This document shows, one piece after another, positions 1-7,995 of a DNA stretch of 64,000 nt; position 1 is the stretch's first letter; every line of letters starts with the position of its first letter. The stretch is from positions 221,129-285,128 of the forward strand of contig NZ_QJRF01000077.1 in assembly GCF_013393345.1 (NCBI RefSeq), read 5' to 3'. The position numbers and the translations under genes are program-made. The stretch is from Pseudomonas taiwanensis (lineage in GTDB: Bacteria > Pseudomonadota > Gammaproteobacteria > Pseudomonadales > Pseudomonadaceae). The notes beneath the pieces were generated by a model that was not told where the DNA came from, searched no databases, and saw nothing but the letters and a program-made list of their open reading frames with translations.

Positions 1-624
1 GAGTCGGCGCCGGACAAGCCCTTCGTCGGCTTCATCCCCTGGCATTCAGACCTTGTCTTCACTAACCGCCCCAACCACGGCGCCATGCTGCGCGCCGTGG
101 AAACCCCGCAACACGGCGGGGAAACCGCCTGGATCGATACCATTGCGGCCTACGCCGCGCTGCCGGAGGCGATGAAACAGCGCATCGAGCACTTAGAGGT
201 GGAGTATCGATTCTGCACTTCGCTTCTCGACTCTCCTTACGGACGCGACCCACTGCTGCGCATGCAGGTAAAAGGCGAACGCAACTTTCCTGCCTTCCCG
301 CCAGTGGCCCACCCCCTGGTATGGCGCCACCCGGTGAGTGGCCGCAAGGTGCTGAACCTCAGCCCGCTGCACCTGCAACGGGTGGTCAACATGGACGCCT
401 CGGAAAGTCACGCCCTGCTCGAAGAGTTGGTTACCCACGTCACCAGTCGGACGTTCTGCTACGTCCACCACTGGGAGCCAGACGACATGGTGCTGTGGGA
501 CAACTGGCGCACACTCCATTCGGCGCTGGGATACCCCCTGGGTGACCGGCGCCTGGTACACCGCACTACCATCGGCGGCGATACGCAAATGGGTCGAGTG
601 CTGGAAACCGATCAGGTCGCCTGA
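1..624 (+). CDS. TauD/TfdA-family Fe(II)/2-oxoglutarate dioxygenase (5' end outside window)
   Basis: The frame is open from base 1, so the N-terminus lies outside the window; about 207 residues are visible. The iron-binding HxD motif is in the WHSD sequence near base 43. The distal half has FCYVHHWEPDDMVLWDNW followed by a histidine, and the cosubstrate-binding Arg is likely in DRRLVHRTT. The family couples 2-oxoglutarate decarboxylation to hydroxylation of small substrates such as taurine, alkyl sulfates or 2,4-D. The substrate cannot be read from this fragment. The gene ends 36 bp before the convergent regulator gene, which could be functionally linked but need not be. Confidence 0.85.
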   Translation, partial: ESAPDKPFVGFIPWHSDLVFTNRPNHGAMLRAVETPQHGGETAWIDTIAAYAALPEAMKQRIEHLEVEYRFCTSLLDSPYGRDPLLRMQVKGERNFPAFPPVAHPLVWRHPVSGRKVLNLSPLHLQRVVNMDASESHALLEELVTHVTSRTFCYVHHWEPDDMVLWDNWRTLHSALGYPLGDRRLVHRTTIGGDTQMGRVLETDQVA

Positions 625-659
625 CTTGATGGCACCCCGTGCCGGCGGGGTGCCACGCT

Positions 660-1484
660 TCATCCCTGGATCGTCCCCAGATCGCGCATCAACGAACGCA
701 ACATCCTGGCCAGACGCAACTGATCATCCCCTGTCATCTGGTATACGGGGGCATGCTCATGCTGGCGCTGCGAGTTCATGATCTTGTGCAGCACCTCGCG
801 CCCCTTGTCCGTGATGCGAATCAGGTTGGAGCGGGCGTCGTTCTCGTCCGGTCTGCGACTTATGAGGCCGCGCTTCTCGGTCTGGTCGAGATGGCGCGCA
901 GTGGCCGGTAGAGACATGAAGCTAACCTTGGACAGCTCAGTAAGGGTGCTTTCATGGGGCGGTTCGATACGGTCCAGAGTTGCCAGCAGCAGTACCTGCA
1001 CAACATTGAGCTGATGGCGTGAGGCGGCCAGTTCGGAGAGCCGTTCCAGATGCCGGGCTACCAGACGTAGGCGCACGATCAGTCCGACGCTCAGCGGATC
1101 GTGCTCCGGCCACAGGCGCGCCCACTGTTGCATGGCGCGATCCACTGAATCGAACTCGCCGGACGCTGTGCCCTGAGACTCGCCATCGTCCAACAGGCAG
1201 TCGCGCAACTGACCGAACTGCAAGGACAGCGCCTCAAGCGCCTGGGGATTGGCCGAATACAGTCGATAGCGACCCTGGCGCTCGTCCAGGATGAGATCGG
1301 CTTCCTTGAGCACCTTCAGATGCTGGGAAATGGCTGGTTGGGAGATCGGCATTTCCGCTGCGAGCACCTTGACGGCCGCAGGGTGCTCCATCAACCGGGT
1401 GAAAATGGCGCGGCGGGTCGGGTCGGCTAGCGGGCTGAACTGCCCCCAGTTGAGCGACGCCAGCTTTTCATTGACTCGTGCCAT
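660..1484 (-). CDS. Fused ArsR-type plus MarR-type transcriptional regulator
   Basis: The 274-residue protein has two DNA-binding modules. Residues ~10-95 are an ArsR-like winged helix (LADPTRRAIFTRLMEHP, then a recognition helix region ISQPAISQHLKVLKEADLI). Residues ~115-270 look like a complete MarR domain (ASRHQLNVVQVLLLATLDRI, SLPATARHLDQTEKRGLISRR, DENDARSNLIRITDKGREVL). ArsR proteins are usually ~100-120 residues and MarR ~150, so the length fits an in-frame fusion. An AGGTGA ribosome site precedes the ATG. No metal-binding CxC motif is visible in the ArsR part. The target is unknown; the convergent dioxygenase is one candidate. Confidence 0.8.
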   Translation of the reverse strand: MARVNEKLASLNWGQFSPLADPTRRAIFTRLMEHPAAVKVLAAEMPISQPAISQHLKVLKEADLILDERQGRYRLYSANPQALEALSLQFGQLRDCLLDDGESQGTASGEFDSVDRAMQQWARLWPEHDPLSVGLIVRLRLVARHLERLSELAASRHQLNVVQVLLLATLDRIEPPHESTLTELSKVSFMSLPATARHLDQTEKRGLISRRPDENDARSNLIRITDKGREVLHKIMNSQRQHEHAPVYQMTGDDQLRLARMLRSLMRDLGTIQG

Positions 1485-1515
1485 GAGGCATCACCTGTTC
1501 TGTGAAGCCAAGCTC

Positions 1516-1547
1516 GCCGGCAGACAGTCCATCGACTGCCTGCCGGC
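1516..1547. terminator. Hairpin between etfA and the ArsR-MarR gene
   Basis: A GCCGGCAG / CTGCCGGC inverted repeat with an additional CAGT/ACTG inner stem lies just after the etfA stop. There is no clear T-run on the etfA-sense strand, so this may be a weak terminator or an mRNA 3'-end stabilising hairpin. Confidence 0.4.
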
Positions 1548-1553
1548 CCGCAG

Positions 1554-2483
1554 TCAAACCAAGCCTTCCAATTCGGGTACGGCTTCGAACAGGTCAGCCA
1601 CCAGGCCGTAGTCAGCCACCTGGAAAATCGGGGCTTCTTCGTCCTTGTTGATCGCGACGATGACCTTGGAGTCCTTCATACCCGCCAGGTGCTGGATGGC
1701 ACCGGAGATACCGACGGCGATGTACAGCTGCGGCGCGACGATCTTGCCGGTCTGGCCGACCTGCATGTCGTTCGGCACGAAGCCGGCGTCGACGGCGGCA
1801 CGGGAAGCGCCCACGCCAGCGCCCAGCTTGTCTGCAAGGCTGTAGAGGTGCTTGAAGTTGTCGCCGTTCTGCATGCCACGGCCGCCGGAAACGACGATCT
1901 TGGCAGCGGTCAGTTCCGGACGATCGGACTTGGCCAGTTCTTCACCCACGAAGGCGGACTTGCCAGCGTCGGACACAGTGCCCACGGCTTCAACGGCAGC
2001 GGAACCGCCTTCAGCAGCCGCGGCGTCGAAACCGGTGGAACGCACGGTGATGACCTTCACGGCCGCACTGGATTGCACGGTAGCGATGGCGTTGCCGGCG
2101 TAGATCGGACGCTTGAAGGTGTCGGCGCTTTCAACGGCGATGATCTCGGAGATCTGGTCGACGTCCAGCAGGGCAGCCACGCGCGGCAGGTAGTTCTTGC
2201 CGTTGGTGGTAGCGGGTGCCAGCACGTGGCTGTAGCCCTTGCCCAGCTCAGCGATCAGCGGAGCGACGTTTTCCGGCAGTTGGTGCGCGTAGGCAGCGTT
2301 GTCAGCGACCAGCACCTTGGACACGCCCGCGACCTTGGCGGCAGCTTCTGCAGCAGCACCTACGCCCTGGCCAGCGACCAGAACGTGGATATCACCACCG
2401 ATCTTCTGAGCGGCGGTAACGGTGTTGAGGGTGGCAGCTGCCAGCGCGCTGTTGTTGTGTTCAGCGATTACCAGGATTGCCAT
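1554..2483 (-). CDS. etfA: Electron transfer flavoprotein alpha subunit
   Basis: The 309-residue protein is the FAD-binding subunit of the ETF heterodimer. ETF accepts electrons from acyl-CoA and other dehydrogenases and passes them to ETF-ubiquinone oxidoreductase. The C-terminal FAD domain is classical: VSGGRGM near residue 200, [23 protein letters not shown] near 250, then [25 protein letters not shown]. The length is normal for the family. It starts one base after the etfB stop, so the two are co-transcribed as etfB-etfA. Confidence 0.97.
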   Translation of the reverse strand: MAILVIAEHNNSALAAATLNTVTAAQKIGGDIHVLVAGQGVGAAAEAAAKVAGVSKVLVADNAAYAHQLPENVAPLIAELGKGYSHVLAPATTNGKNYLPRVAALLDVDQISEIIAVESADTFKRPIYAGNAIATVQSSAAVKVITVRSTGFDAAAAEGGSAAVEAVGTVSDAGKSAFVGEELAKSDRPELTAAKIVVSGGRGMQNGDNFKHLYSLADKLGAGVGASRAAVDAGFVPNDMQVGQTGKIVAPQLYIAVGISGAIQHLAGMKDSKVIVAINKDEEAPIFQVADYGLVADLFEAVPELEGLV

Positions 2484-2484
2484 C

Positions 2485-3234
2485 TCAGATCACCTTCGCT
2501 TCGTTCTTCAGTTTCTCGACCAGTTCAGCCACGGACTTGACCTTGATACCCGCCTGGCGGGCGGCCGGTGCTTCAACTTTCAGGGTCTTGACGGTGGAGG
2601 CAGTGGAAACGCCCAGGGCATCCGGGGTGACCACGTCCAGCGGCTTCTTCTTGGCCTTCATGATGTTCGGCAGCGACGCATAGCGCGGCTCGTTCAGGCG
2701 CAGGTCGGTGGTGACGATCGCCGGCAGGTTCAGCGCAACGGTCTGCAGACCGCCATCGATCTCACGGGTGACGTTGACCTTGTCGCCAGCCAGCTCGACC
2801 TTGGAGGCGAAGGTGCCCTGGGCGAAGCCCGTGAGGGCGCCCAGCATCTGGCCGGTCTGGTTGTTGTCGCTGTCGATGGCCTGCTTGCCGAGGATGACCA
2901 GCTGCGGCTGCTCCTTGTCGACCAAGGCCTTCAGCAACTTGGCGACGGCCAGGGAGTTCAGCTCGTCGGCGGACTCGACCAGAATGGCGCGATCGGCGCC
3001 CAAGGCCAGGGCCGTGCGCAACTGCTCCTGGGCTGCGCTAGAACCGACGGTAATGACCACGACTTCAGTCGCGGTGCCCTTCTCTTTCAGTCGGACGGCT
3101 TCTTCCACGGCGATTTCGCAGAAGGGGTTCAGTGCCATCTTCACGTTGGCGAGGTCGACGCCGGAGTTGTCCGCCTTGACGCGGACCTTGACGTTGAAGT
3201 CGACCACTCGTTTGACCGGGACCAGTACTTTCAT
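2485..3234 (-). CDS. etfB: Electron transfer flavoprotein beta subunit
   Basis: The 249-residue protein is the AMP-binding partner of EtfA. Recognisable parts are [20 protein letters not shown] at the N-terminus, the [19 protein letters not shown] region, the nucleotide-binding [19 protein letters not shown] stretch near residue 135, and [40 protein letters not shown] split over the C-terminal half. A Shine-Dalgarno-like GAGAGA precedes the start. From memory, P. aeruginosa etfB is divergent from the ETF-ubiquinone oxidoreductase gene. Here that neighbour is missing and the accessory region begins instead. Confidence 0.97.
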   Translation of the reverse strand: MKVLVPVKRVVDFNVKVRVKADNSGVDLANVKMALNPFCEIAVEEAVRLKEKGTATEVVVITVGSSAAQEQLRTALALGADRAILVESADELNSLAVAKLLKALVDKEQPQLVILGKQAIDSDNNQTGQMLGALTGFAQGTFASKVELAGDKVNVTREIDGGLQTVALNLPAIVTTDLRLNEPRYASLPNIMKAKKKPLDVVTPDALGVSTASTVKTLKVEAPAARQAGIKVKSVAELVEKLKNEAKVI

Positions 3235-3537
3235 GTGATTTCTCTCGAATGACGGTGGCGTAACGCCGCTGGCCGAAGGCCAGGCACACAGCGGCGCTAC
3301 GGGGGCGCCAGCGGGCTAACTTTTGTGTCCCGACAAGAAAATGTCAACATGTCAGTTGTTGAATAACTGAAATATTGTTATTTTTTGATCGCCAACCGAC
3401 GATCTGCTGCAACGCACCTGCGGCGGGCGTCGCATACCTTTCGTAGGTGCAGGTTCCCATGTCGGTCTGCTGAGTCGTCATCCTCGATGGCCGTCCCTGC
3501 CCTACTTTTTTATCCGTGCTCGACAGGAGAAATCGCA
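3235..3537. other. Intergenic region between etfB and the AcnB-like fragment (two divergent promoters)
   Basis: No gene is seen here. The region must carry the etfBA promoter on the minus strand and the promoter of the AcnB-like fragment on the plus strand. The middle (~3330-3385) is AT-rich, unlike its surroundings. The CAGGAGAAATCGCA leader just before the GTG at 3538 looks like an ordinary Pseudomonas ribosome binding site. Confidence 0.5.
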
Positions 3538-3888
3538 GTGCTTGAAGGCTATTTCGAACACGTGAAAGCACGTGCCGAGGAAGGGCTGCCGCCCCTTGCG
3601 TTGGATGCCACGCAGACCGCGGAGCTGGTGGAGTTGCTGAAGAACCCGCCGGCCTTCGAGGAAGCCTTTCTCTTCGACTTGATCTCCAATCACGTGCCAG
3701 CAGGTGTGAACGACGCGGCTTATATCAAGGCCGACTTCCTCTCCGCCATTGTCCGTGGCGATACCTGCTCACCAATAATCGGCAAGCAGCGCGCCACCGA
3801 ACTGCTGGCCGCCATGCAGGCGTCTCTGATGGAAAACCCGAAAATCTGTGCCAAACACCCCCATCAGGTCAGCGATGATCACAACTGA
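3538..3888 (+). pseudogene. Truncated aconitate hydratase B, N-terminal domain only
   Basis: A GTG start with an AGGAG-type site gives a 116-residue protein. Residues 1-~97 align by eye with the N-terminal HEAT-like domain of AcnB: LEGYFEHVKARAEEGLPPL, ELVELLKNPPAFEEAFLFDLISN, VPAGVNDAAYIKADFLSAIV, then SPIIGKQRATELLAAMQ. The last ~18 residues are unrelated and all aconitase catalytic domains (full AcnB ~860 residues) are absent, so it cannot be an aconitase. The 3' end overlaps panC by 14 bp. It may be a broken gene or a retained stand-alone domain; the intact frame and coupling leave the second possibility open. Confidence 0.75.
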
Positions 3889-4741
3889 CAGCATCCAGAC
3901 ATTGCGCGCAGCGTTGCAAAAGGCGCGAGGTCAGAGAAAACGCATCGGGCTGGTACCGACGATGGGCAACCTTCATGAAGGACACATCTCGCTACTGGAG
4001 ATGGCCCGACAGGAAAGTGAATTCATCGTCACCAGCCTCTTCGTAAATCCTTTGCAGTTCGGTCCCCAAGAAGATCTCCAGAGCTACCCGCGAACGCCTT
4101 CTGCAGATCAGAAGGCGCTGTCCAGAGCTGGCTGCTCCGTGCTCTTCGCACCGAGCGTAAAAGAGATGTACCCAGATGGATTGCGCAATCACTGCTGCGT
4201 GATTGTCCCTGGTATATCACGAGGCCTTTGTGGTGACAGCCGCCCAGGGCATTTTGAGGGCGTGGCAACCGTCGTGACCAAGCTATTCAATATCGTTCAG
4301 CCCGACGTTGCGGTGTTTGGCCAGAAAGACTACCAGCAGCTTGCTGTGATTCGAGCACTTACCAACGACTTGAATCTCGCCACGCGCATACTCGCCGCGC
4401 CAACCATTCGCGCCCCCGATGGCCTCGCACTTTCCTCACGCAATGGGTACCTCGCCCCCGCCGAACGCGATATCGCGCCATTACTCTACCGCTGCATCAG
4501 GCAGATAGCAGGCGCTATCGAACGAGGCGAGCGTGACTTCCCGTCACTTATCAAAGATGGGAAGAGCATGCTTCAGAAAGCTGGTTTCCGACTGGACTAC
4601 CTTGAGATCAGAGCAGCGCGGACACTTGAGCCACCCGCTCAGCAGGACAAATCGCTGGTCATTCTGGTTGCAGCATTCATCGGTAATACGCGCTTGATCG
4701 ACAACCTCGAGTGTCGCTTGTGTTCGGAATCTCACTGTTAG
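3875..4741 (+). CDS. panC: Pantothenate synthetase, probably an extra copy
   Basis: The enzyme makes pantothenate from pantoate and beta-alanine with ATP, via a pantoyl adenylate. The 288-residue protein has the full motif set: [17 protein letters not shown] (the HIGH-type site), [51 protein letters not shown], and [14 protein letters not shown] (KMSKS-type loop). I chose the ATG at 3875 because homology begins at [10 protein letters not shown]; it overlaps the AcnB fragment's stop. No panB is next to it, unlike the usual panBC operon, so this is likely a second copy in the accessory region. Confidence 0.92.
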   Translation: MITTDSIQTLRAALQKARGQRKRIGLVPTMGNLHEGHISLLEMARQESEFIVTSLFVNPLQFGPQEDLQSYPRTPSADQKALSRAGCSVLFAPSVKEMYPDGLRNHCCVIVPGISRGLCGDSRPGHFEGVATVVTKLFNIVQPDVAVFGQKDYQQLAVIRALTNDLNLATRILAAPTIRAPDGLALSSRNGYLAPAERDIAPLLYRCIRQIAGAIERGERDFPSLIKDGKSMLQKAGFRLDYLEIRAARTLEPPAQQDKSLVILVAAFIGNTRLIDNLECRLCSESHC

Positions 4742-4749
4742 CAGTTCCT

Positions 4750-5013
4750 ATGAAGAGCCTGCGATCAGGCCGAAGCACATCTGCCCCAGAATTTAAGTGG
4801 AACGGCCGTCTGTTCGTCTTCACCGGCGTTATGGCATACGGCCCGCGCAAGGACTGCGAAGCCCTGGTCATCGTGATAGGCACTGTTGGTAATGAACAAT
4901 GGCTACACAGCACCTACGGCACCAAAATTACGAAAGCTGTCGAACTCCGCGAATCTGGGGCACAGATCTCCATCGTCAGTGAAGAGCATTGGCAGAAGGC
5001 AGTGTTGGAGTAA
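4750..5013 (+). pseudogene. BRCT-domain remnant with internal deletion
   Basis: The 87-residue product begins a BRCT-like fold (FKWNGRLFVFTGVMAYGPRKDCEALVI) and ends with its typical tail (GNEQWLHSTYGTKITKAVELRESGAQISIVSEEHW). About 20 residues normally found between them, including the strand that reads like 'NYLVVG', are missing: VIVIG runs straight into TVGNEQW. The frame stays open across the deletion. BRCT domains of this type occur at the C-terminus of larger bacterial DNA-repair or replication-related proteins. The upstream part of such a protein is not present. It lies 8 bp after panC. Confidence 0.6.
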
Positions 5014-5040
5014 TTTGCCTAAGCGCAAGGGGGCGGGTAG

Positions 5041-5481
5041 ATGAGTAGACGTAGCCCGAAATCCTTTGCTCACTGGGCAATTGGAGTTGTAGGTGCAGTG
5101 GTTACTGCACTGATTTTCTACCAGCTGCGCATGTACAGAGCCGAGCACAGGCTCGAGCACGATTTGTCCCATATTCTGCGACAGTTGCAGCACAAATCCG
5201 CACCTCAATCACCGGTGGCTCATCGGCGTTCTCCCGAAGAAGTAGCAGCCCACCAAGAGGCTGCTCGCCGGCGATCCGAGATAGATCGCAGAGCCGCAGA
5301 AGAGCTCGCAAAATCTGCTGCCCAAGATCGGCTGAAGGAAGTCTCCTGGTCCGAGTACTTCACTCCGACCCAGCGCTGCCAGATTCCAGAATCTCCGCGC
5401 ATGGTAGAGGTTTGTCAGGCCAACGAGGCCAAACTCCGAGCCAGATTCGAAGCCGATTGGGCTGCGGGGAAGCGCACATGA
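5041..5481 (+). CDS. Small membrane-anchored protein of unknown function
   Basis: The 146-residue protein has one N-terminal membrane helix (residues ~10-28, HWAIGVVGAVVTALIFYQL). A charged, Glu/Arg-rich stretch likely to be coiled coil follows (~55-110), and the C-terminal segment has two cysteines (TPTQRCQIPE, MVEVCQANEAKLRARFEADW). An AGGGGGCGGGTAG leader precedes the ATG. I do not recognise a named family. The topology is reminiscent of small phage or island lysis/spanin-like proteins, but there is no further support for that. Its stop overlaps an ATG at 5478 that opens only a short broken frame. Confidence 0.65.
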   Translation: MSRRSPKSFAHWAIGVVGAVVTALIFYQLRMYRAEHRLEHDLSHILRQLQHKSAPQSPVAHRRSPEEVAAHQEAARRRSEIDRRAAEELAKSAAQDRLKEVSWSEYFTPTQRCQIPESPRMVEVCQANEAKLRARFEADWAAGKRT

Positions 5482-5683
5482 GCCGCATGCGTTACTGTCA
5501 ATCCAACGGCTCAGACCAGTGTCTAACTTTGACGTGATCGTTACGGTGGATGAAATTCAGTTTGTCGCTACGAACCGGAACCCTGAAAAGGGGGGTAGCG
5601 ATGTCGAGAACCTGCAAATGATTGTGAGCTTCTCCCAGCCAGTAAGCGGGATATCTAACGGCGAGGCCGACTTGATGATTTAG
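5478..5683 (+). pseudogene. Possible short frameshifted gene after the membrane protein
   Basis: An ATG overlapping the previous stop (ATGA) gives MSRMRYCQSNGSDQ and then a stop near 5537. From about 5519 another frame runs open to a TAG at 5681-5683 and encodes a plausible soluble sequence (VSNFDVIVTVDEIQFVATN, then ENLQMIVSFSQPVSG). The pattern fits a single +1 frameshift in a ~65-codon gene, or a separate 54-codon gene starting at GTG 5519. No family is recognised. Confidence 0.35.
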
Positions 5684-5688
5684 CAAGC

Positions 5689-5716
5689 ACACCCTGAGGT
5701 TCGCGCCTCAGGGTGT
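5689..5716. terminator. Strong hairpin, candidate terminator
   Basis: A perfect 11-bp inverted repeat, ACACCCTGAGG / CCTCAGGGTGT, with a 6-base loop lies after the short frame ending at 5683. There is no long T-run, so termination is inferred from stem strength and position. Confidence 0.55.
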
Positions 5717-5830
5717 TGTGCATTACGGAGGCGGCAAGGGTCGATTTTGCCTCATCCGTGATAAACCAAGGTCACATGCAGAGGCATCCAATCGGTAAAG
5801 CTAGCTTTGTGCCGACACCCGTTCTGATTG

Positions 5831-7159
5831 CTAGATTGCGGCCGTGGGCAGTGTCATGCGCAGGCTTTCGCGATACTGCTCAGCTGGCGCTTCGTGAATG
5901 ACTTCGACGGCCGCATCGTAGTTTTCTCGAATGACCGACTCGATCTTGGCAATGTCCGCACGGAAGAATTCCTTGCGCCCGTTGACCTTGTTTAGGCGAC
6001 CTGCAGCAAAGCGTTCGTGCAGCTTCGCTTCCAGCGCTGGGGCGTTGTCAGAGAAGACCATCGTATGCACGTCAAACCAGAATGGCACCGATGCGTCGCC
6101 CAGTTCGTCGACGCGTTCCATCGGTTCCAGGCGGCGAGTCATCCCGATCTTGTAAACCCCTTCACCAAATGCCCCTACGTTGGATATCACATAGACGTAG
6201 CCGGCCTTGGCATTCTGTTCGCGATAGTCGATGAGTTTCTCTTCGCTCTCCAACGCGGCCCGGCCCATTTCAATCTCAGCCAGTTTTGCCAAGAGTGGCA
6301 CGCGCTCCTGTTCAGACGTTGCCTTGCCCAAGCGTGCCTGGAGATCACGCATAGCGGTCGCGAAGTGTTTACGCTCCTTGGCGATCTTCTCCCGGGCGGC
6401 GCGAATTTCCTGCTCAAGCTTCTGCTGCTCCCGCAGTTCTTCTCGGGCCCGCTTGGCTTCTTCTTTTTCCTCTTGCTTCTTGATCTGAAACTCATGGGCA
6501 AGGTGCAGCTCATCGAGCTTGAGGGCCAGGTATTTGCGGGATATCTCCACGTCCATAATCTTGCCCAGGCGATTGCAAGCTTCGAACGATTTGAGAATTC
6601 GCTTCTCGCCCAGCTCGACATTATCGAACTTTACGTTGTCCACGCAGTAATCTGCTTCATTGTTGAAAGATCGGATCACCAACTTGATCATGTCGGTTAC
6701 GAGCTTACGCCCTTGGGCTTGGCTGCCATTGACCGTCCAGGCCATATTTCCGGTGGCCGCCGTCCCCCCCTTGATCATTGTCTTCTGGTGTTCGCGCACA
6801 CTGTCCAGTCGGGACTTGTACTCGTGGCTGGCATTCAGCTTGAACTTCGGCTCATAGAGCGCAAAGCTCTCCAGAAGGAGCGTCTCCTCCCATACGAGGA
6901 TCTGCCCTTGTAGGTCGGAGGAGCGTTGCACAAGCGCCGCCTTCTCCTGCTCCGCTAGCTGAACTTCCTGGCGGACCGCCGCAAGCTTTCCTTTCTCTCG
7001 TTCAATCAGTCGTTGAATTTCTAAGACGTCCATGGCGCCGATCTTCCTATTGAGCGCTTGCAGTTGCGCATAGCGCGCCTGAAGGTCGGAAAGCTGGATC
7101 TCCAGGTCATCTGCCCGCTGCCGGTGCGCTGGGCCCTTCCAGTAGTCGCTAAAGGACAT
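5831..7159 (-). CDS. DUF4041 protein with C-terminal T5orf172 (GIY-YIG-like) domain
   Basis: The 442-residue protein starts with a long coiled coil (residues ~10-110). A DUF4041-like region (~115-260) and a second charged helical stretch (EEKEEAKRAREELREQQKLEQE) follow. The C-terminal domain near 330-430 contains GYVYVISNVGAFGEGVYKIGMT split around the GIY-YIG-type core, then LEAKLHERFA and NGRKEFFRADIAKIE, typical of the T5orf172/MUG113 nuclease-like family. GGAAGGA lies 5 bases before the ATG at 7159, which I prefer over the upstream frame extension to 7273. Such proteins are common in prophages and accessory islands; a nuclease or defence role is inference. Confidence 0.8.
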   Translation of the reverse strand: MSFSDYWKGPAHRQRADDLEIQLSDLQARYAQLQALNRKIGAMDVLEIQRLIEREKGKLAAVRQEVQLAEQEKAALVQRSSDLQGQILVWEETLLLESFALYEPKFKLNASHEYKSRLDSVREHQKTMIKGGTAATGNMAWTVNGSQAQGRKLVTDMIKLVIRSFNNEADYCVDNVKFDNVELGEKRILKSFEACNRLGKIMDVEISRKYLALKLDELHLAHEFQIKKQEEKEEAKRAREELREQQKLEQEIRAAREKIAKERKHFATAMRDLQARLGKATSEQERVPLLAKLAEIEMGRAALESEEKLIDYREQNAKAGYVYVISNVGAFGEGVYKIGMTRRLEPMERVDELGDASVPFWFDVHTMVFSDNAPALEAKLHERFAAGRLNKVNGRKEFFRADIAKIESVIRENYDAAVEVIHEAPAEQYRESLRMTLPTAAI

Positions 7160-7375
7160 AGGTTCCTTCCTGGTTGCTGCATCGAAGGGTGATTCAGTTC
7201 TAAACGCCAGTCTGGAAGCTTTATAGCGCAACCTCTGCGGTCTAGCAGGTGCTTTCTGGAGCCCCTGCCCCAACAGCGATCACTCGCCGGAGTGGTCCTA
7301 GCCATCCGCTTCCGGCCGATAAGACTCGATCGACCGATTTGCTGCCAGCAAACCTAGTCATTCAGCCTAATCATT

Positions 7376-7425
7376 AGCTAAAAACGGATGATTAGCTGTC
7401 CAGCTAAACCAGCCTTAACAGCTAA
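7376..7425. promoter_or_regulatory. Cluster of four AGCTAA/TTAGCT hexamers
   Basis: AGCTAA occurs at 7376-7381, 7402-7407 and 7420-7425, with its complement TTAGCT at 7392-7397: four copies in 50 bp. They lie between the divergent DUF4041 and Phd-type genes. This spacing suggests an operator cluster, possibly bound by the Phd-type protein. It is a pattern seen in the sequence only. Confidence 0.4.
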
Positions 7426-7566
7426 AGAAAACGGTCATCGCCACGCTGCCAATGCCGCCTGCAATGGCGGCGATCCATGGAATTATCCTGTTGTCAGTTG
7501 AGCGCGCCGTGGCTTGAAATCCCGTCTATTTTCAGACTTCTGTTTGCCTCCGTGGGAGCTCTACCA

Positions 7567-7830
7567 ATGCGAATCCAAACGATCAGCTACCTCAAGCAGC
7601 ACGCAGCAACGCTGGATCTCGACGAACCACTTTGCATCACCCAGAACGGCCTGCCCACGATGGTCGTTCAGTCCTACGAGCAGTACCAACAAACCCAGGA
7701 GGCCATCGCCCTAGTGAAGCTACTCAGCATGGGTGACAAAGACACCGAGAGCGGTCGACTCGTCACCGGCGACGAACTCCTACAGAAACTGGCGAGTCGC
7801 CCCCCTCGCACTGACAACTCCGGCGCCTGA
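7567..7830 (+). CDS. Phd/YefM-type antitoxin-like protein without visible toxin
   Basis: The 87-residue protein has the usual N-terminal Phd/YefM DNA-binding fold (ISYLKQHAATLDLDEPLCIT then QNGLPTMVVQSYEQYQQTQE), followed by a C-terminal tail that in relatives wraps the toxin. The ATG at 7567 follows GGGAG at a good distance. Phd/YefM partners (Doc, YoeB, RelE or ParE types) normally lie immediately downstream. Here the next 160 bp has no convincing gene, so the protein appears to be an orphan or a solitary regulator. Confidence 0.75.
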   Translation: MRIQTISYLKQHAATLDLDEPLCITQNGLPTMVVQSYEQYQQTQEAIALVKLLSMGDKDTESGRLVTGDELLQKLASRPPRTDNSGA

Positions 7831-7995
7831 AATGGACGTAGGAACCGGCTCCTTTCGGTCGGAAGCTGGCCTGCGATTCGCCTCAGAGCATCGCGCTCTC
7901 CACTGAAGGGTCGGTTCGCCGTCACCCGCACACCCTGCCCGCAATCGAAGCGAAGAGGGACTCGATTCTCGACTTAGGTTCTTCCAATCAATTGC

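Noticed and set aside
5498-5692. 64-codon minus-strand frame near 5.6 kb
   Set aside because: The plus-strand frame there looks more protein-like and the minus frame runs into the terminator hairpin.
7831-7995. Search for a toxin gene after the Phd-type antitoxin
   Set aside because: Only 165 bp lie before the convergent proQ-like gene, and no frame resembles Doc, RelE or ParE toxins.
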